From NCBI RefSeq assembly GCF_001304615.2, contig NZ_CP032683.1, forward strand, positions 2,790,001 to 2,854,000: DNA of 64,000 bases, written 5' to 3'. The DNA comes from Methanosarcina flavescens. Lineage in GTDB: Archaea; Halobacteriota; Methanosarcinia; Methanosarcinales; Methanosarcinaceae. The position numbers and the translations under genes are program-made. Positions 38,451 through 47,248 of the stretch are shown here, piece after piece (position 1 is the stretch's first letter; each line of letters begins with the position of its first letter). A model generated the notes under the pieces. That model worked only from the letters and a program-made list of their open reading frames with translations. It made no database searches and was not told the origin of the DNA.

Positions 38451-39308
38451 ATGAGTGGAAAAAAGATAGACGTGTCCTTACTTAAAAGTAAGGGATTTCT
38501 ACCTCAGAGGCAGGAAAATATGTTTTCAATGCGGCTGAAGGTAGTGAGTGGGAATCTGGACGCCAAAAAACTACGGGCAATTGCAGATGCAGCCGAAAAA
38601 TATGGTTCTGGCTATATTCACATAACATCAAGACAACAGATTGAGGTTCCTTTTGTTAAACTCGAAGATACTGAAGCAGCAAGAAATGAACTTGAGAAAC
38701 AGGGCATTTCAGCAGGCTCTGCCGGAAAAAAGGTAAGAGCAGTTGTCGCCTGTCAGGGGGATAAGGTCTGCAGAAACGGCTTGATCGACTGCGAAAACCT
38801 AGCATGCAAGATAGATGAAAAATACTTTGGAGAAGCTGTCCCTAAAAAGTTAAAGATCGCAGTAACAGGCTGCCCTTCAGCCTGTGTAAGGCCTCAGGAA
38901 AACGATTTTGGAATCATGGGCAATGTGAAGCCCGAAATTCTTGGAGAGAATTGTGTCGGTTGTAAGCTCTGCGAGAAAGCGTGTAAGGTTGGAGCAATAA
39001 AAGTCCTGGAAGATAAAGCCTTTATAAATACTAAAAAATGTATTCTCTGCGGAGCTTGTATTGCTGCCTGCCGGAAAGATGCCCTGAGGGCAGGAAAAAT
39101 CGGATGCACGATTTTCGTTGGAGGAAAGGCAGGACGCCAGCCCATGCAAGGGATTAAACTTCTTGAGCTTGCAGATGAGGAGCAGCTTTTTTCAGTCCTT
39201 GAGAAAACCTTTGAGTATTACAGGAGAGAAGGGCTTGACGGTGAAAGGTTCGGAGATCTTCTTGAAAGGGTGGGAATGGAAAAGTACAGGGAGGAAGTCC
39301 TTTCCTGA
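38451..39308 (+). CDS. Small dissimilatory sulfite reductase-like protein (Dsr-LP)
   Basis: This is a 285-residue sirohaem/[4Fe-4S] protein of the kind widespread in methanogens. The cluster-sirohaem ligands are in place: Cys101-x5-Cys107 (ACQGDKVCRNG) and Cys141-x3-Cys145 (TGCPSACVRP). A two-cluster ferredoxin insert follows at about 164-212 (CVGCKLCEKACKVGAIK and CILCGACIAACRKDA). The substrate of this group is not settled; sulfite or nitrite reduction or a role in assimilation are possible. TATA-like sequence TTATATATC at 38408 suits its start. It is monocistronic. Confidence 0.88.
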   Translation: MSGKKIDVSLLKSKGFLPQRQENMFSMRLKVVSGNLDAKKLRAIADAAEKYGSGYIHITSRQQIEVPFVKLEDTEAARNELEKQGISAGSAGKKVRAVVACQGDKVCRNGLIDCENLACKIDEKYFGEAVPKKLKIAVTGCPSACVRPQENDFGIMGNVKPEILGENCVGCKLCEKACKVGAIKVLEDKAFINTKKCILCGACIAACRKDALRAGKIGCTIFVGGKAGRQPMQGIKLLELADEEQLFSVLEKTFEYYRREGLDGERFGDLLERVGMEKYREEVLS

Positions 39309-39417
39309 AAATTCCTTCCCATTTTTAATTTTCTCCTGAATTCCAGTTTTCTTAATTTTCCAGATCTCCAATTTTTCGCCTACTTAGAAAGTCCGCCGGT
39401 TTAACCTTTTAGCGCAT

Positions 39418-40485
39418 TTAACCTGTCGCCCTGGCGCGAATCGCAAGCCAGGCTATTATCGCCCCCAATCCGATAATGAGTGCAATAAAACCTATTAGCC
39501 ATCCCACAATGGGAATTTCATATAAAATTGCAAATATGACTGCACCGACAAGATAATACGCTATTTCTCCAGTTTCCTTTTTTAAGATTTTATTATAGAC
39601 GAGCTCACCTGCAAGCAATTTGACAGGTATTGTCGCAATGAGAACCGCAAGTGCCAGAAGCAGGATTATCAGAACCGAGAGGCTCCACCCGAATATGGTA
39701 ATAAGCAGGATTACCGCAAGTACAGGAAGGAAAATCAAAGCCAGAAAGCCCAGTAGTGCAGTTTTCAAAGGTGAATCTTTTACAAGATCTGCAACCCCTC
39801 TTACAAAACCCGGGAAAAAGTATATAAGAACCAGACCCAGGACCAGGGCTGCAAGCAACCCTATAATAAACGATAAAACGCTGCTAAACCCTCCGGCGGC
39901 TCCTGCATATTGCTCTTCGGTTGCATTTACCTGAGTAATGTTGAGGTTTCCGCCTACTTTATCATCCAGATTGGAGGGATAATTCTGAGCTTGCAGTCTT
40001 AGATCTCCTCCAAGCTCGAAGTCATCCCCGGCTCTTAAAGTACCTGCTGAGATATCCCCGTTTCCGTTAACGGTTCCATCAAGCGTTATTTCCCCTCCGC
40101 CAAGCAGAAGATCCCCCTCGACAACGCTATCCCGGGAAAGAAAAATCTGACCACCTGCCGCTGCTACATCTCCTCCTACATTCCCGTTAATCCGGATCGA
40201 ACCTCCGGCTGCGATAATATTTCCAGAAACGTTACCGTTAACAATTAGCTGCCCGCCCGCACCTATGAAATCGTCTCCGGTATTCCCGTTTATTTCAAGC
40301 CGGGAGCCTGCAAGCACCAGATCTCCCTGGATGTCCTCGTCAATCTGAAGGTTCTCTCCACCCCCGAAAGCGTTTCCTGAGCTCGTATATTTAAGAAGAT
40401 CTTCATCGGCAGCTCCTGCTGAGTAAGGCAGTGCAGCAAAAAGAATTATAAATAAAATAAGACCTGGTACCAGTGCCTTTTTCAT
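39418..40485 (-). CDS. Bactofilin-like membrane protein
   Basis: This 355-residue protein has a signal peptide (LILFIILFAALPYSAGA), then a polymer-forming-cytoskeletal (bactofilin-type) repeat region at about 45-160 with units such as NGNVSGNIIAAGGSIRINGN. The C-terminal membrane domain has four or five segments (residues 200-350). The beta-helix would lie outside the cell, unlike cytoplasmic bactofilins. Similar proteins are common in Methanosarcina with unknown role, possibly envelope structure. It starts with ATG at 40485 and is monocistronic. Confidence 0.83.
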   Translation of the reverse strand: MKKALVPGLILFIILFAALPYSAGAADEDLLKYTSSGNAFGGGENLQIDEDIQGDLVLAGSRLEINGNTGDDFIGAGGQLIVNGNVSGNIIAAGGSIRINGNVGGDVAAAGGQIFLSRDSVVEGDLLLGGGEITLDGTVNGNGDISAGTLRAGDDFELGGDLRLQAQNYPSNLDDKVGGNLNITQVNATEEQYAGAAGGFSSVLSFIIGLLAALVLGLVLIYFFPGFVRGVADLVKDSPLKTALLGFLALIFLPVLAVILLITIFGWSLSVLIILLLALAVLIATIPVKLLAGELVYNKILKKETGEIAYYLVGAVIFAILYEIPIVGWLIGFIALIIGLGAIIAWLAIRARATG

Positions 40486-40753
40486 AGATCATCCCTCTTT
40501 ACTAAAGTACTTCTTAATTTTCCATTTAATTGTCCTGTTTCATCAAAGAAGATTCCTAGAAATATAAGAGGTTTAACATAAAATTTCAACTTTGAAATAT
40601 AAAAGTTAAGAAAGCTCCCATAAAAATTAACAAGGATATAGATTAAACAGCTTCTCAGTATTTTATATTCGTTCCAGTAATATAGATAACCTTTCCAACT
40701 TGAGGCTGGATGGGGCACTAATCTTCTCAGTCACTTCAATAAATCCCAGATAA

Positions 40754-40893
40754 TTACCACGAATTAGTGTGGATTCTAGAAGTATCGTACCTCAGCCTGC
40801 CTGATTTCTTCTCTGCTGGATAACCCATTGCAATAATAGAAAACCTTGTCTCCGTGAAATCCCCCGACTGCTAATGCCTTTATAGCAACTTAA
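40754..40893 (-). pseudogene. Nitroreductase C-terminal remnant
   Basis: On the minus strand VAIKALAVGG is followed after a frameshift by FSIIAMGYPAEKKSGRLRYD and TSRIHTNSW, then TAA. This is the closing segment of nitroreductase-family flavoproteins, ending in the usual H-x-x-x-W. The rest of the gene is absent. The surrounding gap (40486-41185) contains no intact gene. Confidence 0.6.
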
Positions 40894-41185
40894 CTTCCCG
40901 GTTAATAATTGTTGATTAAATGGATATATAATTTTCAATGCATATAATTTAGTCAGATTCGCCTTATAAATCTACAGGCTTACAGAAATTTTTTAAAATC
41001 AAAAGATAAACGCGCTCATCAACCGGGAAAATTGTACATTCTGAGAAAATTTGCGGTAAGAGATCGGATCGTTCGTAAAACACCGAACAATAACAAATAA
41101 AAATAGAACCTGTGGAAGACGAGCCTGACGCCTGGACATATACTACCGCAGTTCCGGTTGATCGCTGCCCGCAACTGTAGAGTTA

Positions 41186-41461
41186 ATGATACATAACACA
41201 AATCAGAGTGGCGAGTTACATCCATGTTCCACGAAGCTGAGAACCGTATATGCAAATGATAATAAATTTAAATCTGCAAACTTATCCGGCTGCTTCCTAG
41301 CAGGGCGTTCAGCCACTATAAGATTGCAGAATAATGAATTGACCAGTGTTGATATTACGAACGATCCCGGCATTTATTCACTGAATCTGTATAATAATTC
41401 ATTGAATCAAACCGCAGTAGATAATGTATTGCAGGCTCTGGAGTCATATGGTACAGGATAG
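41186..41461 (+). pseudogene. Fragment of a leucine-rich/surface repeat protein
   Basis: The frame reads LRTVYANDNKFKSANLSGCF, LQNNELTSVDITNDPGIYSL and NLYNNSLNQTAVDNVLQALE, the pattern of leucine-rich repeat surface proteins in Methanosarcina. It has no signal peptide or start context, and stop codons interrupt protein-like sequence just upstream (41100-41190). It ends with TAG at 41459. Probably a truncated gene. Confidence 0.55.
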
Positions 41462-41669
41462 TATTCCTCTATACTTTCACTTTTATTCTTATTAGGTATC
41501 ACTTGATTAGTTTTTCCAAAAATTATGTTTGAACCTGACTTGTTAGTTTTATATGCCTTCGTTTAATTCTTCGATTTCTTTAAGTATGAACTCAATTTAT
41601 CAAACAGAATTAAAATTAGAGTGAAAAAGATATAAAAGTGGAAATAGAAAAAGAAAAATTTACTGAACC

Positions 41670-42173
41670 TTACATAAACCGCTCAAATCTTTCCTTTCTG
41701 GCTTTACAAATCGGACAGACTCCAGGTGGTTCGTCCATGGCAGAGAGGTATCCGCAGACCTTGCATCTCCATACTGGCTTTGAAAGTTTTCCTGTGAATT
41801 CCATATTTTCCATCATCTCGGCTCTTTTCTTTTCTTCTTCTCTTTCAATATCTCTCTGCTCTTTGGGAGGGCGCCTTTCTGGAACCGGTTCCATGCTTCT
41901 TTCTCCCCGGATGACCTCGTCCGAAACATAGAGCGCACAGTAACAGGCTCCATAGTCGTTCAGATCGGGATCTCGATAGTAGCATGGACAGACAATATCC
42001 AAGTCTTCTTCCAGATTATTGGCAGAAAGCCGGCACGGGCAGGACCAGTAGCCGTATCGCCGCTCGTTGAGGAGCAGCCCCCATACAAGATCTTTTGTAA
42101 ACTCGACATCAGGATTGAGGTGATATCCTGACGCCTCTACCTGGTTATTCAAACGCCTGTAGACTTTATCCAC
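41670..42173 (-). CDS. Ferredoxin:disulfide reductase with rubredoxin domain
   Basis: This FTR-type catalytic subunit uses ferredoxin electrons to reduce disulfides through a [4Fe-4S] cluster next to a redox-active Cys pair. The CPC (45-47), CPC (62-64) and CYC (77-79) motifs are intact, and a charged linker leads to a rubredoxin domain ([20 protein letters not shown]). This architecture is known from M. acetivorans. The first in-frame start is GTG 42173. Protein-like sequence ([15 protein letters not shown]) continues upstream to about 42226 with only GTT or CTG available, so the start is unsure. A glutaredoxin gene lies just upstream on the same strand and is the likely partner. Confidence 0.88.
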   Translation of the reverse strand: MDKVYRRLNNQVEASGYHLNPDVEFTKDLVWGLLLNERRYGYWSCPCRLSANNLEEDLDIVCPCYYRDPDLNDYGACYCALYVSDEVIRGERSMEPVPERRPPKEQRDIEREEEKKRAEMMENMEFTGKLSKPVWRCKVCGYLSAMDEPPGVCPICKARKERFERFM

Positions 42174-42331
42174 AAGTTCATCTGTTATACCTTCTTCGGC
42201 AGCTTCTTCCTTTTTCAGCCCAACATCCCCTTATAATTAGAATTTTTTGGAAAACAATAGATTTTAATGAAGTTTTTCTAAAAAAGTTTTACCAAAGACT
42301 TTTTTAGCTCTGTTTCAGCTTAACTTCCTCC

Positions 42332-42637
42332 TTAAAAGCCAAGGGCTTCGCGAATTTCCTTTTCTTTAAAACCCACGATAGCTTTCTTCCCGTTTATAAC
42401 AGTTGTTGGGAAGGAAGCTGAAGGATTGAAGCGTTTTACTTCCTCGACAGCCTGGTCTTCCTGCTCTCCCTCAAGCTTATCCACGTATATAAAATCAAAT
42501 TCCACACCAAGATCGGTAAGCAGTTTCTTTGTTCTCTTGCACCATACACAGGTACTGAGACCGTACATTACAACCTTACCCCTGTCGATTCCAGGAATGT
42601 GATCTCCTTGATCCTTACTTAGATTAGATACATCCAT
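42332..42637 (-). CDS. Glutaredoxin-like (NrdH-type) redox protein
   Basis: This is a 101-residue thioredoxin-fold protein with the active-site Cys30-Val-Trp-Cys33 and the cis-proline region SASFPTTVINGKKAIVGF. An N-terminal extension of about 18 residues precedes the fold. It lies 114 bases upstream of the ferredoxin:disulfide reductase gene beyond that gene's presumed start, so the two probably act together: the reductase would reduce this protein with ferredoxin electrons, and it would in turn reduce target disulfides. The partnership is inferred from adjacency. Confidence 0.88.
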   Translation of the reverse strand: MDVSNLSKDQGDHIPGIDRGKVVMYGLSTCVWCKRTKKLLTDLGVEFDFIYVDKLEGEQEDQAVEEVKRFNPSASFPTTVINGKKAIVGFKEKEIREALGF

Positions 42638-42895
42638 TAAATAACCCCCGGCACAATAAAGTTATGGCAGTACGCCTATGAGTACTTTGCCTCGAAGCGA
42701 ATCTCTTCCTCCGCCTGCTAGCAGTTGGAGCCATAACAGACTGCAGGTTTTTGTAAATACTGCAGGTTTTGTAAATTGCTTATGAGAAAATACAGATTAA
42801 AGTATATAAAATTTGGACATACTATAAGAGTACAGGCAAATTGCCGGACAGAAAGTTAGCAATAGGACCTTATATTTTGAATTTCAAAAATAACA

Positions 42896-42926
42896 GGAAA
42901 GCAGGTAAATTTCCTACCTGCTTTCC
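42896..42926 (-). terminator. Perfect 12-pair hairpin after the Isf gene
   Basis: GGAAAGCAGGTA (42896-42907) pairs with TACCTGCTTTCC (42915-42926) around a seven-base loop. Read on the minus strand it is followed by TGTTATTTTTG. It lies 105 bases beyond the stop of the flavoprotein gene. The rest of the 390-base gap 42638-43030 has only a short direct repeat near 42745-42775. Confidence 0.6.
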
Positions 42927-43030
42927 AATTTAGAGCTGATTTAATACTAGCTTTCCGTGTTTCGCACTCAACTTAAACACCGATTTCCAGTAAGATTCAG
43001 GTATGAGGTACGCAGTCATCCTGCTGGTTC

Positions 43031-43696
43031 TTACTTAATCAAGCCCATTCGTACGTACCAGTCATAATCGTGGGCAAAACGTTCTTTGTCGGATTGGGCA
43101 AGCCGGCAGAAATATTCTACATTCTGACGATGCTGTTCATCCTGCTCCGGATATTTTATTTCTCCGCGGATTGATTTTACCAACTTCTTACCAAGCTCCT
43201 CAGCAGATCCCGCAGCCTGCTGGGGTGCAGCCGGGTCTCCTGCCATTACAACGCCAAGACCTCCGACAACAGTAACTCCAAGAGTCATGAGCACACTATT
43301 CATATATTCTACGACCACATCAGCAGTACCTCCTCCCGTGGATACGGAGCAACCGAACTTTCCGGATAGCATCTGACAGTGGATAACGTCCGAAAGTCGA
43401 TCGAAGAAGGCTTTCATAGGCGCCGGAACCGAGTTAATATAATTCGGAGCTCCAAAAACAATTCCATCGGAATTCATGATTCTGTCATAAAGCTCCTCAA
43501 AATCATCGATCAGGGGGCACTCTCCTGTCGCATAACAGGCTCCGCACCCTGTGCAGTATTCTATCTTAAGTGTGTAGAGGTCTATCAGTTCGACTTCCGC
43601 ACCTTCGGATTCGGCACCTTTGATCACAGACTTTACCAGTTGAAGGGTGTTGCTCTCATTCCCTCTCGGACTTGCACTAATTCCAAGGACTTTCAT
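43031..43696 (-). CDS. Iron-sulfur flavoprotein (Isf) / NADPH-dependent FMN reductase family
   Basis: This 221-residue flavodoxin-fold protein has the Isf cluster motif Cys48-x2-Cys51-x2-Cys54-x5-Cys60 and the FMN-binding SASPRGNESNT loop plus GAPNYINSVPAPMKAFFDR. In Methanosarcina, Isf proteins take electrons from ferredoxin and can reduce oxygen or peroxide; others reduce quinones or metals. The frame opens at a GTG at 43705, but ATG 43696 follows AAGGTGAT and is preferred. It is upstream of nothing obvious on its strand except the terminator hairpin, and the MFS exporter ends just before it, 40 bases away. Confidence 0.9.
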   Translation of the reverse strand: MKVLGISASPRGNESNTLQLVKSVIKGAESEGAEVELIDLYTLKIEYCTGCGACYATGECPLIDDFEELYDRIMNSDGIVFGAPNYINSVPAPMKAFFDRLSDVIHCQMLSGKFGCSVSTGGGTADVVVEYMNSVLMTLGVTVVGGLGVVMAGDPAAPQQAAGSAEELGKKLVKSIRGEIKYPEQDEQHRQNVEYFCRLAQSDKERFAHDYDWYVRMGLIK

Positions 43697-43736
43697 GATT
43701 ATCACCTTAATTAAGTGAATTAGAAGGGATTACCTA

Positions 43737-45215
43737 TTATCTTTTGCCCTTTTCAGGCATTCCTGCATGAGTTACATGCTTCCTCTTTCCTCTCACAAGG
43801 GATGTGAATATGCCAATAATGCAGAAAGCCGTAAACAGGATAAACGCATAGTGCAGGCTTAAAATGAACTGGGGGTAATATTCGGGCGTAATCTCTACAG
43901 GACCGATAACAATCGCAAAGATCATCATTGCAATACCCATTGAGAGCATCTGGCCAAGGAGCCGCATAGTTCCGTTCATCCCTGATGCGACGCCATAGTA
44001 TCTTTTATCTACTGAGCTCATGATCGCATTCGTATTTGGGGACGAAAAGAGCCCGAAACCTACACCAAGGACAATCAGAATGACAATCAGGTACCAGATA
44101 GGAATCGTATCCGTAAGGAAAATTAGAAGGAAGAGGCCAATTGCAGTAAACGTCATTCCTGCCGATGCAACAATTCGAGGCTCAATCCTGTCCGAGAGCC
44201 GACCGGCAATTGGTGAAACCATAGCCATGACAACTGGCTGCACTATCAGGATAGTCCCGGCATGGGTAGGAGTAAAACCTTTAGTGTATTGCAGGTCGAG
44301 GCTCAGGAGAAAGGTTACTGCGAAGGTCGCACTATAATTGATGAGCGCAGATAGGTTCGAAAAGGCAAAGATTCGATTTTTTGTCAGGAGAGAAATATCA
44401 AGGACGGGATAAGGTATTCTCATCTCGTATAAGGCAAAAATTATAATTCCAAGAATTCCTGCGGCTATCAGGGCAGCTCCTTGAAAGTCAGGGAGAACAG
44501 AGAAACCGTACATGACTGCAACTATCGCTGCACCATATATGACTGATCCTATGAGGTCGAACTTTTCTCCTTTACACTCAGCCCATTCGCCTTTAATCTT
44601 CCAAAGGATCAGCAGAATTACTATAATGCCTATAGGGACATTTACGAAAAAGATGCTCCTCCAGCCAAGATACTGCGTCATCGCTCCTCCTAGTAAGGGA
44701 CCTATAGAAAGCCCGACGTAAACTGCAGTAACATAGATACCAATAGCTTTTCCGCGCTCACCTGGCGGAAAGACCGAGGTAACTATAGCGACGCTCGTCC
44801 CGAAAATCATGGCACTTCCTATACCCTGGAAGACCCGCACTCCTATCAGCATTTCAGTTGAGGAGACCATGGTCATAATTAAAGATGAAAGGCTGAAAAC
44901 CGCGATACCATAGAGAAAAATTTTTTTCCTTCCGTAAATGTCTGCGATTTTTCCGAATGGGACAAGAAACAGTGCTGAAGAAAGGAGATATGCTGTCGCA
45001 ACCCAGGAGAGAGCAATAGCATCCATGTGAAATTCGGCTCCCAGTACAGGCAGGGCAATATTTACTGCCGAGCCGTCAAAAGGAGTGATAAATCCTGCAA
45101 GTATCGCAATAAGGAGTACAATTCGCTTTTCCGTGCCGACAACAGGAACATCAGGGGTGTGGCAGATCTCGGTGACTTCAGGAAGTGATCTGGCATTACT
45201 TGTTTCTTTTTCCAT
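43737..45215 (-). CDS. MFS multidrug exporter, DHA2 (14-TM) family
   Basis: This integral membrane drug:proton antiporter of about 492 residues has 14 predicted membrane segments. Family motifs visible are the loop GKIADIYGRKKIF, motif C in YVGLSIGPLLGG, and LDLQYTKGFTPTHAG with GRLSDRIEPR in the second half. It is of EmrB/QacA type. ATG 45215 is preferred to the GTG at 45224. The Isf gene follows 40 bases downstream on the same strand, so the two may be co-transcribed. The exported compound cannot be inferred. Confidence 0.9.
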   Translation of the reverse strand: MEKETSNARSLPEVTEICHTPDVPVVGTEKRIVLLIAILAGFITPFDGSAVNIALPVLGAEFHMDAIALSWVATAYLLSSALFLVPFGKIADIYGRKKIFLYGIAVFSLSSLIMTMVSSTEMLIGVRVFQGIGSAMIFGTSVAIVTSVFPPGERGKAIGIYVTAVYVGLSIGPLLGGAMTQYLGWRSIFFVNVPIGIIVILLILWKIKGEWAECKGEKFDLIGSVIYGAAIVAVMYGFSVLPDFQGAALIAAGILGIIIFALYEMRIPYPVLDISLLTKNRIFAFSNLSALINYSATFAVTFLLSLDLQYTKGFTPTHAGTILIVQPVVMAMVSPIAGRLSDRIEPRIVASAGMTFTAIGLFLLIFLTDTIPIWYLIVILIVLGVGFGLFSSPNTNAIMSSVDKRYYGVASGMNGTMRLLGQMLSMGIAMMIFAIVIGPVEITPEYYPQFILSLHYAFILFTAFCIIGIFTSLVRGKRKHVTHAGMPEKGKR

Positions 45216-45424
45216 GTATATCACTGATCAGAAGAGTAATTATTGCAGCCTGCAGGGTCAGGAATATCACAATCTATTCTGTAAAGGATAAGGTTCTCAG
45301 GTTAATACTCCTTATAATACTTTTCCTCAGCATGATTGGCCGATCGACGATTTAGTATAACTTACTATTAAACGCTATACCACTTAGCAGTAAGCGCAGC
45401 CGCCGACCTGATACCGTTGATCTG

Positions 45425-45563
45425 CGGCCGTTGCGCCGCAACCCTTTTATGAAAAGGCTTGACCGCAAACTTTTTAGAAAAAAGTTTGATCAAAAGCCGG
45501 CATGATGGCGTGATATACCGGCGCAACGGTTTCACTCAAGCCTTTTTTTTCAAAAGGCTTGCT
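45425..45563. repeat. Modular hairpin repeat, copy B
   Basis: The block contains the modules of the repeat at 2807-2960. AAACTTTTTAGAAAAAAGTT and GGCGCAACGGTTTC are in the same order, while TTGCGCCGCAACCC and AAAAGGCTTGACCG form the reverse complement of the right end of copy A. It lies in the 785-base gap between the MFS gene and the CNNM-type gene; the rest of that gap is AT-rich with no gene. Confidence 0.75.
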
Positions 45564-46000
45564 AGAGAACACAAATTAAACTATGATAATGCGATAATAA
45601 TTAGATAGGAAATATCAGAGTCAGGTTAATATATTCAAAAGCTTTCTCGGCAGTCTGTCAAAATGCATCAAGTTTACAGGAATTTAATGGATCAGACCAG
45701 GTAAGAAAGTAAGACTAAACTTACAAAATGTAAAGTAATGCAAAACCGTAGATCAAAATTAGAAGATAACGGCGATCAGGTTAAATATATAAAATTAGGA
45801 ATTAATCCGTTAAAACTGTATATAATGGAATGAATGGGGGACTGGTTATTAAATTATGTCCCTATTAAAGTTATTAATAGATTAAATAATTAACCACTGA
45901 CAGATTAACCCATTGAATAATTCAATTAAATCGTTAAACAGCAACAGATTAATTTTCTGAATTACTTCTGTATGAAACTTATAGAGGTTATAGACTCACA

Positions 46001-47122
46001 ATGAATGAAATATTTATCTGGATATTGATTTTAATCTTCCTTTCTCAATCCGCTATTTTCTCCGGTATGACAATTGGAGCTTTTGGACTTGGAAGACTCA
46101 GGCTTGAGATAGAGGCCGAAGCTGGCAATGAGGATGCTATCAAAATTCTGCAGATCCGAAGAGATTCAAATTTCCTGCTAACGACATTGCTTTGGGGCAA
46201 CGTAGGTGTAAATGTAATGATTGCTCTGCTTACAGATTCCGTGCTGACAGGAGCTTCAGCTTTCCTCTTCTCTACTTTCGTAATTACCAGTTTCGGAGAG
46301 ATTGCACCTCAGGCTTACTTTTCCCGAAATGCTCTATCATTGGGAGCAAAGTTGACCCCTCTAATCCGCTTCTACCAGATGCTGCTCTATCCGGTAGCCA
46401 AGCCTACAGCGCTTATTCTTGACTGGTGGTTGGGCAGGGAAAAGCTTGAACTCTTCAAGGAGCAAGCTATGCGGATTATGCTCGAGAAACATATCGAGTC
46501 AGGAAGGACAGATATAGGCAAATTTGAAGGAATAGGAGCCCTGAACTTCCTTTCCATAGACGACGTCAGCATTTCCGATGAGGGTTCAATAATAGATGAG
46601 AGAAGCATAATTTCTCTCCCGGTCGAAAACAACCGCCCGGTGTTCCCTGCTTTCAAAAGGGAACCGAATGACCCTTTCCTGCAAAAAATCGAAGCATCCG
46701 GGAAGAAATGGGTAATAATTACCAACCCGCAGGACGAGCCTGTCATGGTGCTTGATGCGGATGGTTTCCTGAGGGATGCGGTCTACAAGAAAGGTCCGTT
46801 CATCCCACTTTCTTATTGCCATTTCCCGGTTGTGGTAAAATCCCCGAAGACCAAACTTGAAAAAGTGATCCGCCAGTTTAAGGTATATCCGCAGCATCCT
46901 GAGGATGATATAATCGATCAGGATCTTATTCTTTACTGGGGCAAGGAAAAAAGGATTATAACTGGTTCGGATATTCTGGGTCGGCTGCTGCGCGGAATTG
47001 TAATAAAATGTGATTTGTCATCAAGATGTGAGATACCTGCTCTGCCTTCCCAGCCAGGGATTGTAAGAAGGAGAAGCTTGAGAAGAAAAAGCAAAGAAGG
47101 CAAAGAACAGAGAAAAGAATGA
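46001..47122 (+). CDS. CNNM/DUF21-type membrane protein
   Basis: This 373-residue protein has an N-terminal DUF21 membrane domain with about four segments and the family motifs IFSGMTIGAFGLGRLRLEIE and ITSFGEIAPQAYFSRNAL. A cytoplasmic region that looks like a degenerate CBS pair (SLPVENNRPVFPAF; WVIITNPQDEPVMVLDADGF) follows, with a strongly basic tail. Relatives move or sense magnesium or cobalt. It is monocistronic, starting with ATG after an AT-rich leader. The transported ion is not shown by the sequence. Confidence 0.82.
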   Translation: MNEIFIWILILIFLSQSAIFSGMTIGAFGLGRLRLEIEAEAGNEDAIKILQIRRDSNFLLTTLLWGNVGVNVMIALLTDSVLTGASAFLFSTFVITSFGEIAPQAYFSRNALSLGAKLTPLIRFYQMLLYPVAKPTALILDWWLGREKLELFKEQAMRIMLEKHIESGRTDIGKFEGIGALNFLSIDDVSISDEGSIIDERSIISLPVENNRPVFPAFKREPNDPFLQKIEASGKKWVIITNPQDEPVMVLDADGFLRDAVYKKGPFIPLSYCHFPVVVKSPKTKLEKVIRQFKVYPQHPEDDIIDQDLILYWGKEKRIITGSDILGRLLRGIVIKCDLSSRCEIPALPSQPGIVRRRSLRRKSKEGKEQRKE

Positions 47123-47248
47123 CGAGGGTAGAGAGAGCTAAAAAAGTTAAAAAATCGTGAATAAAGTAAGGAAAAAGAGAATAAAAAACAGCGAAATCGG
47201 AATAAAAAGAACAGAAAGAGGAATAAAAAAGCAGAAAAGAGAAAAGAG

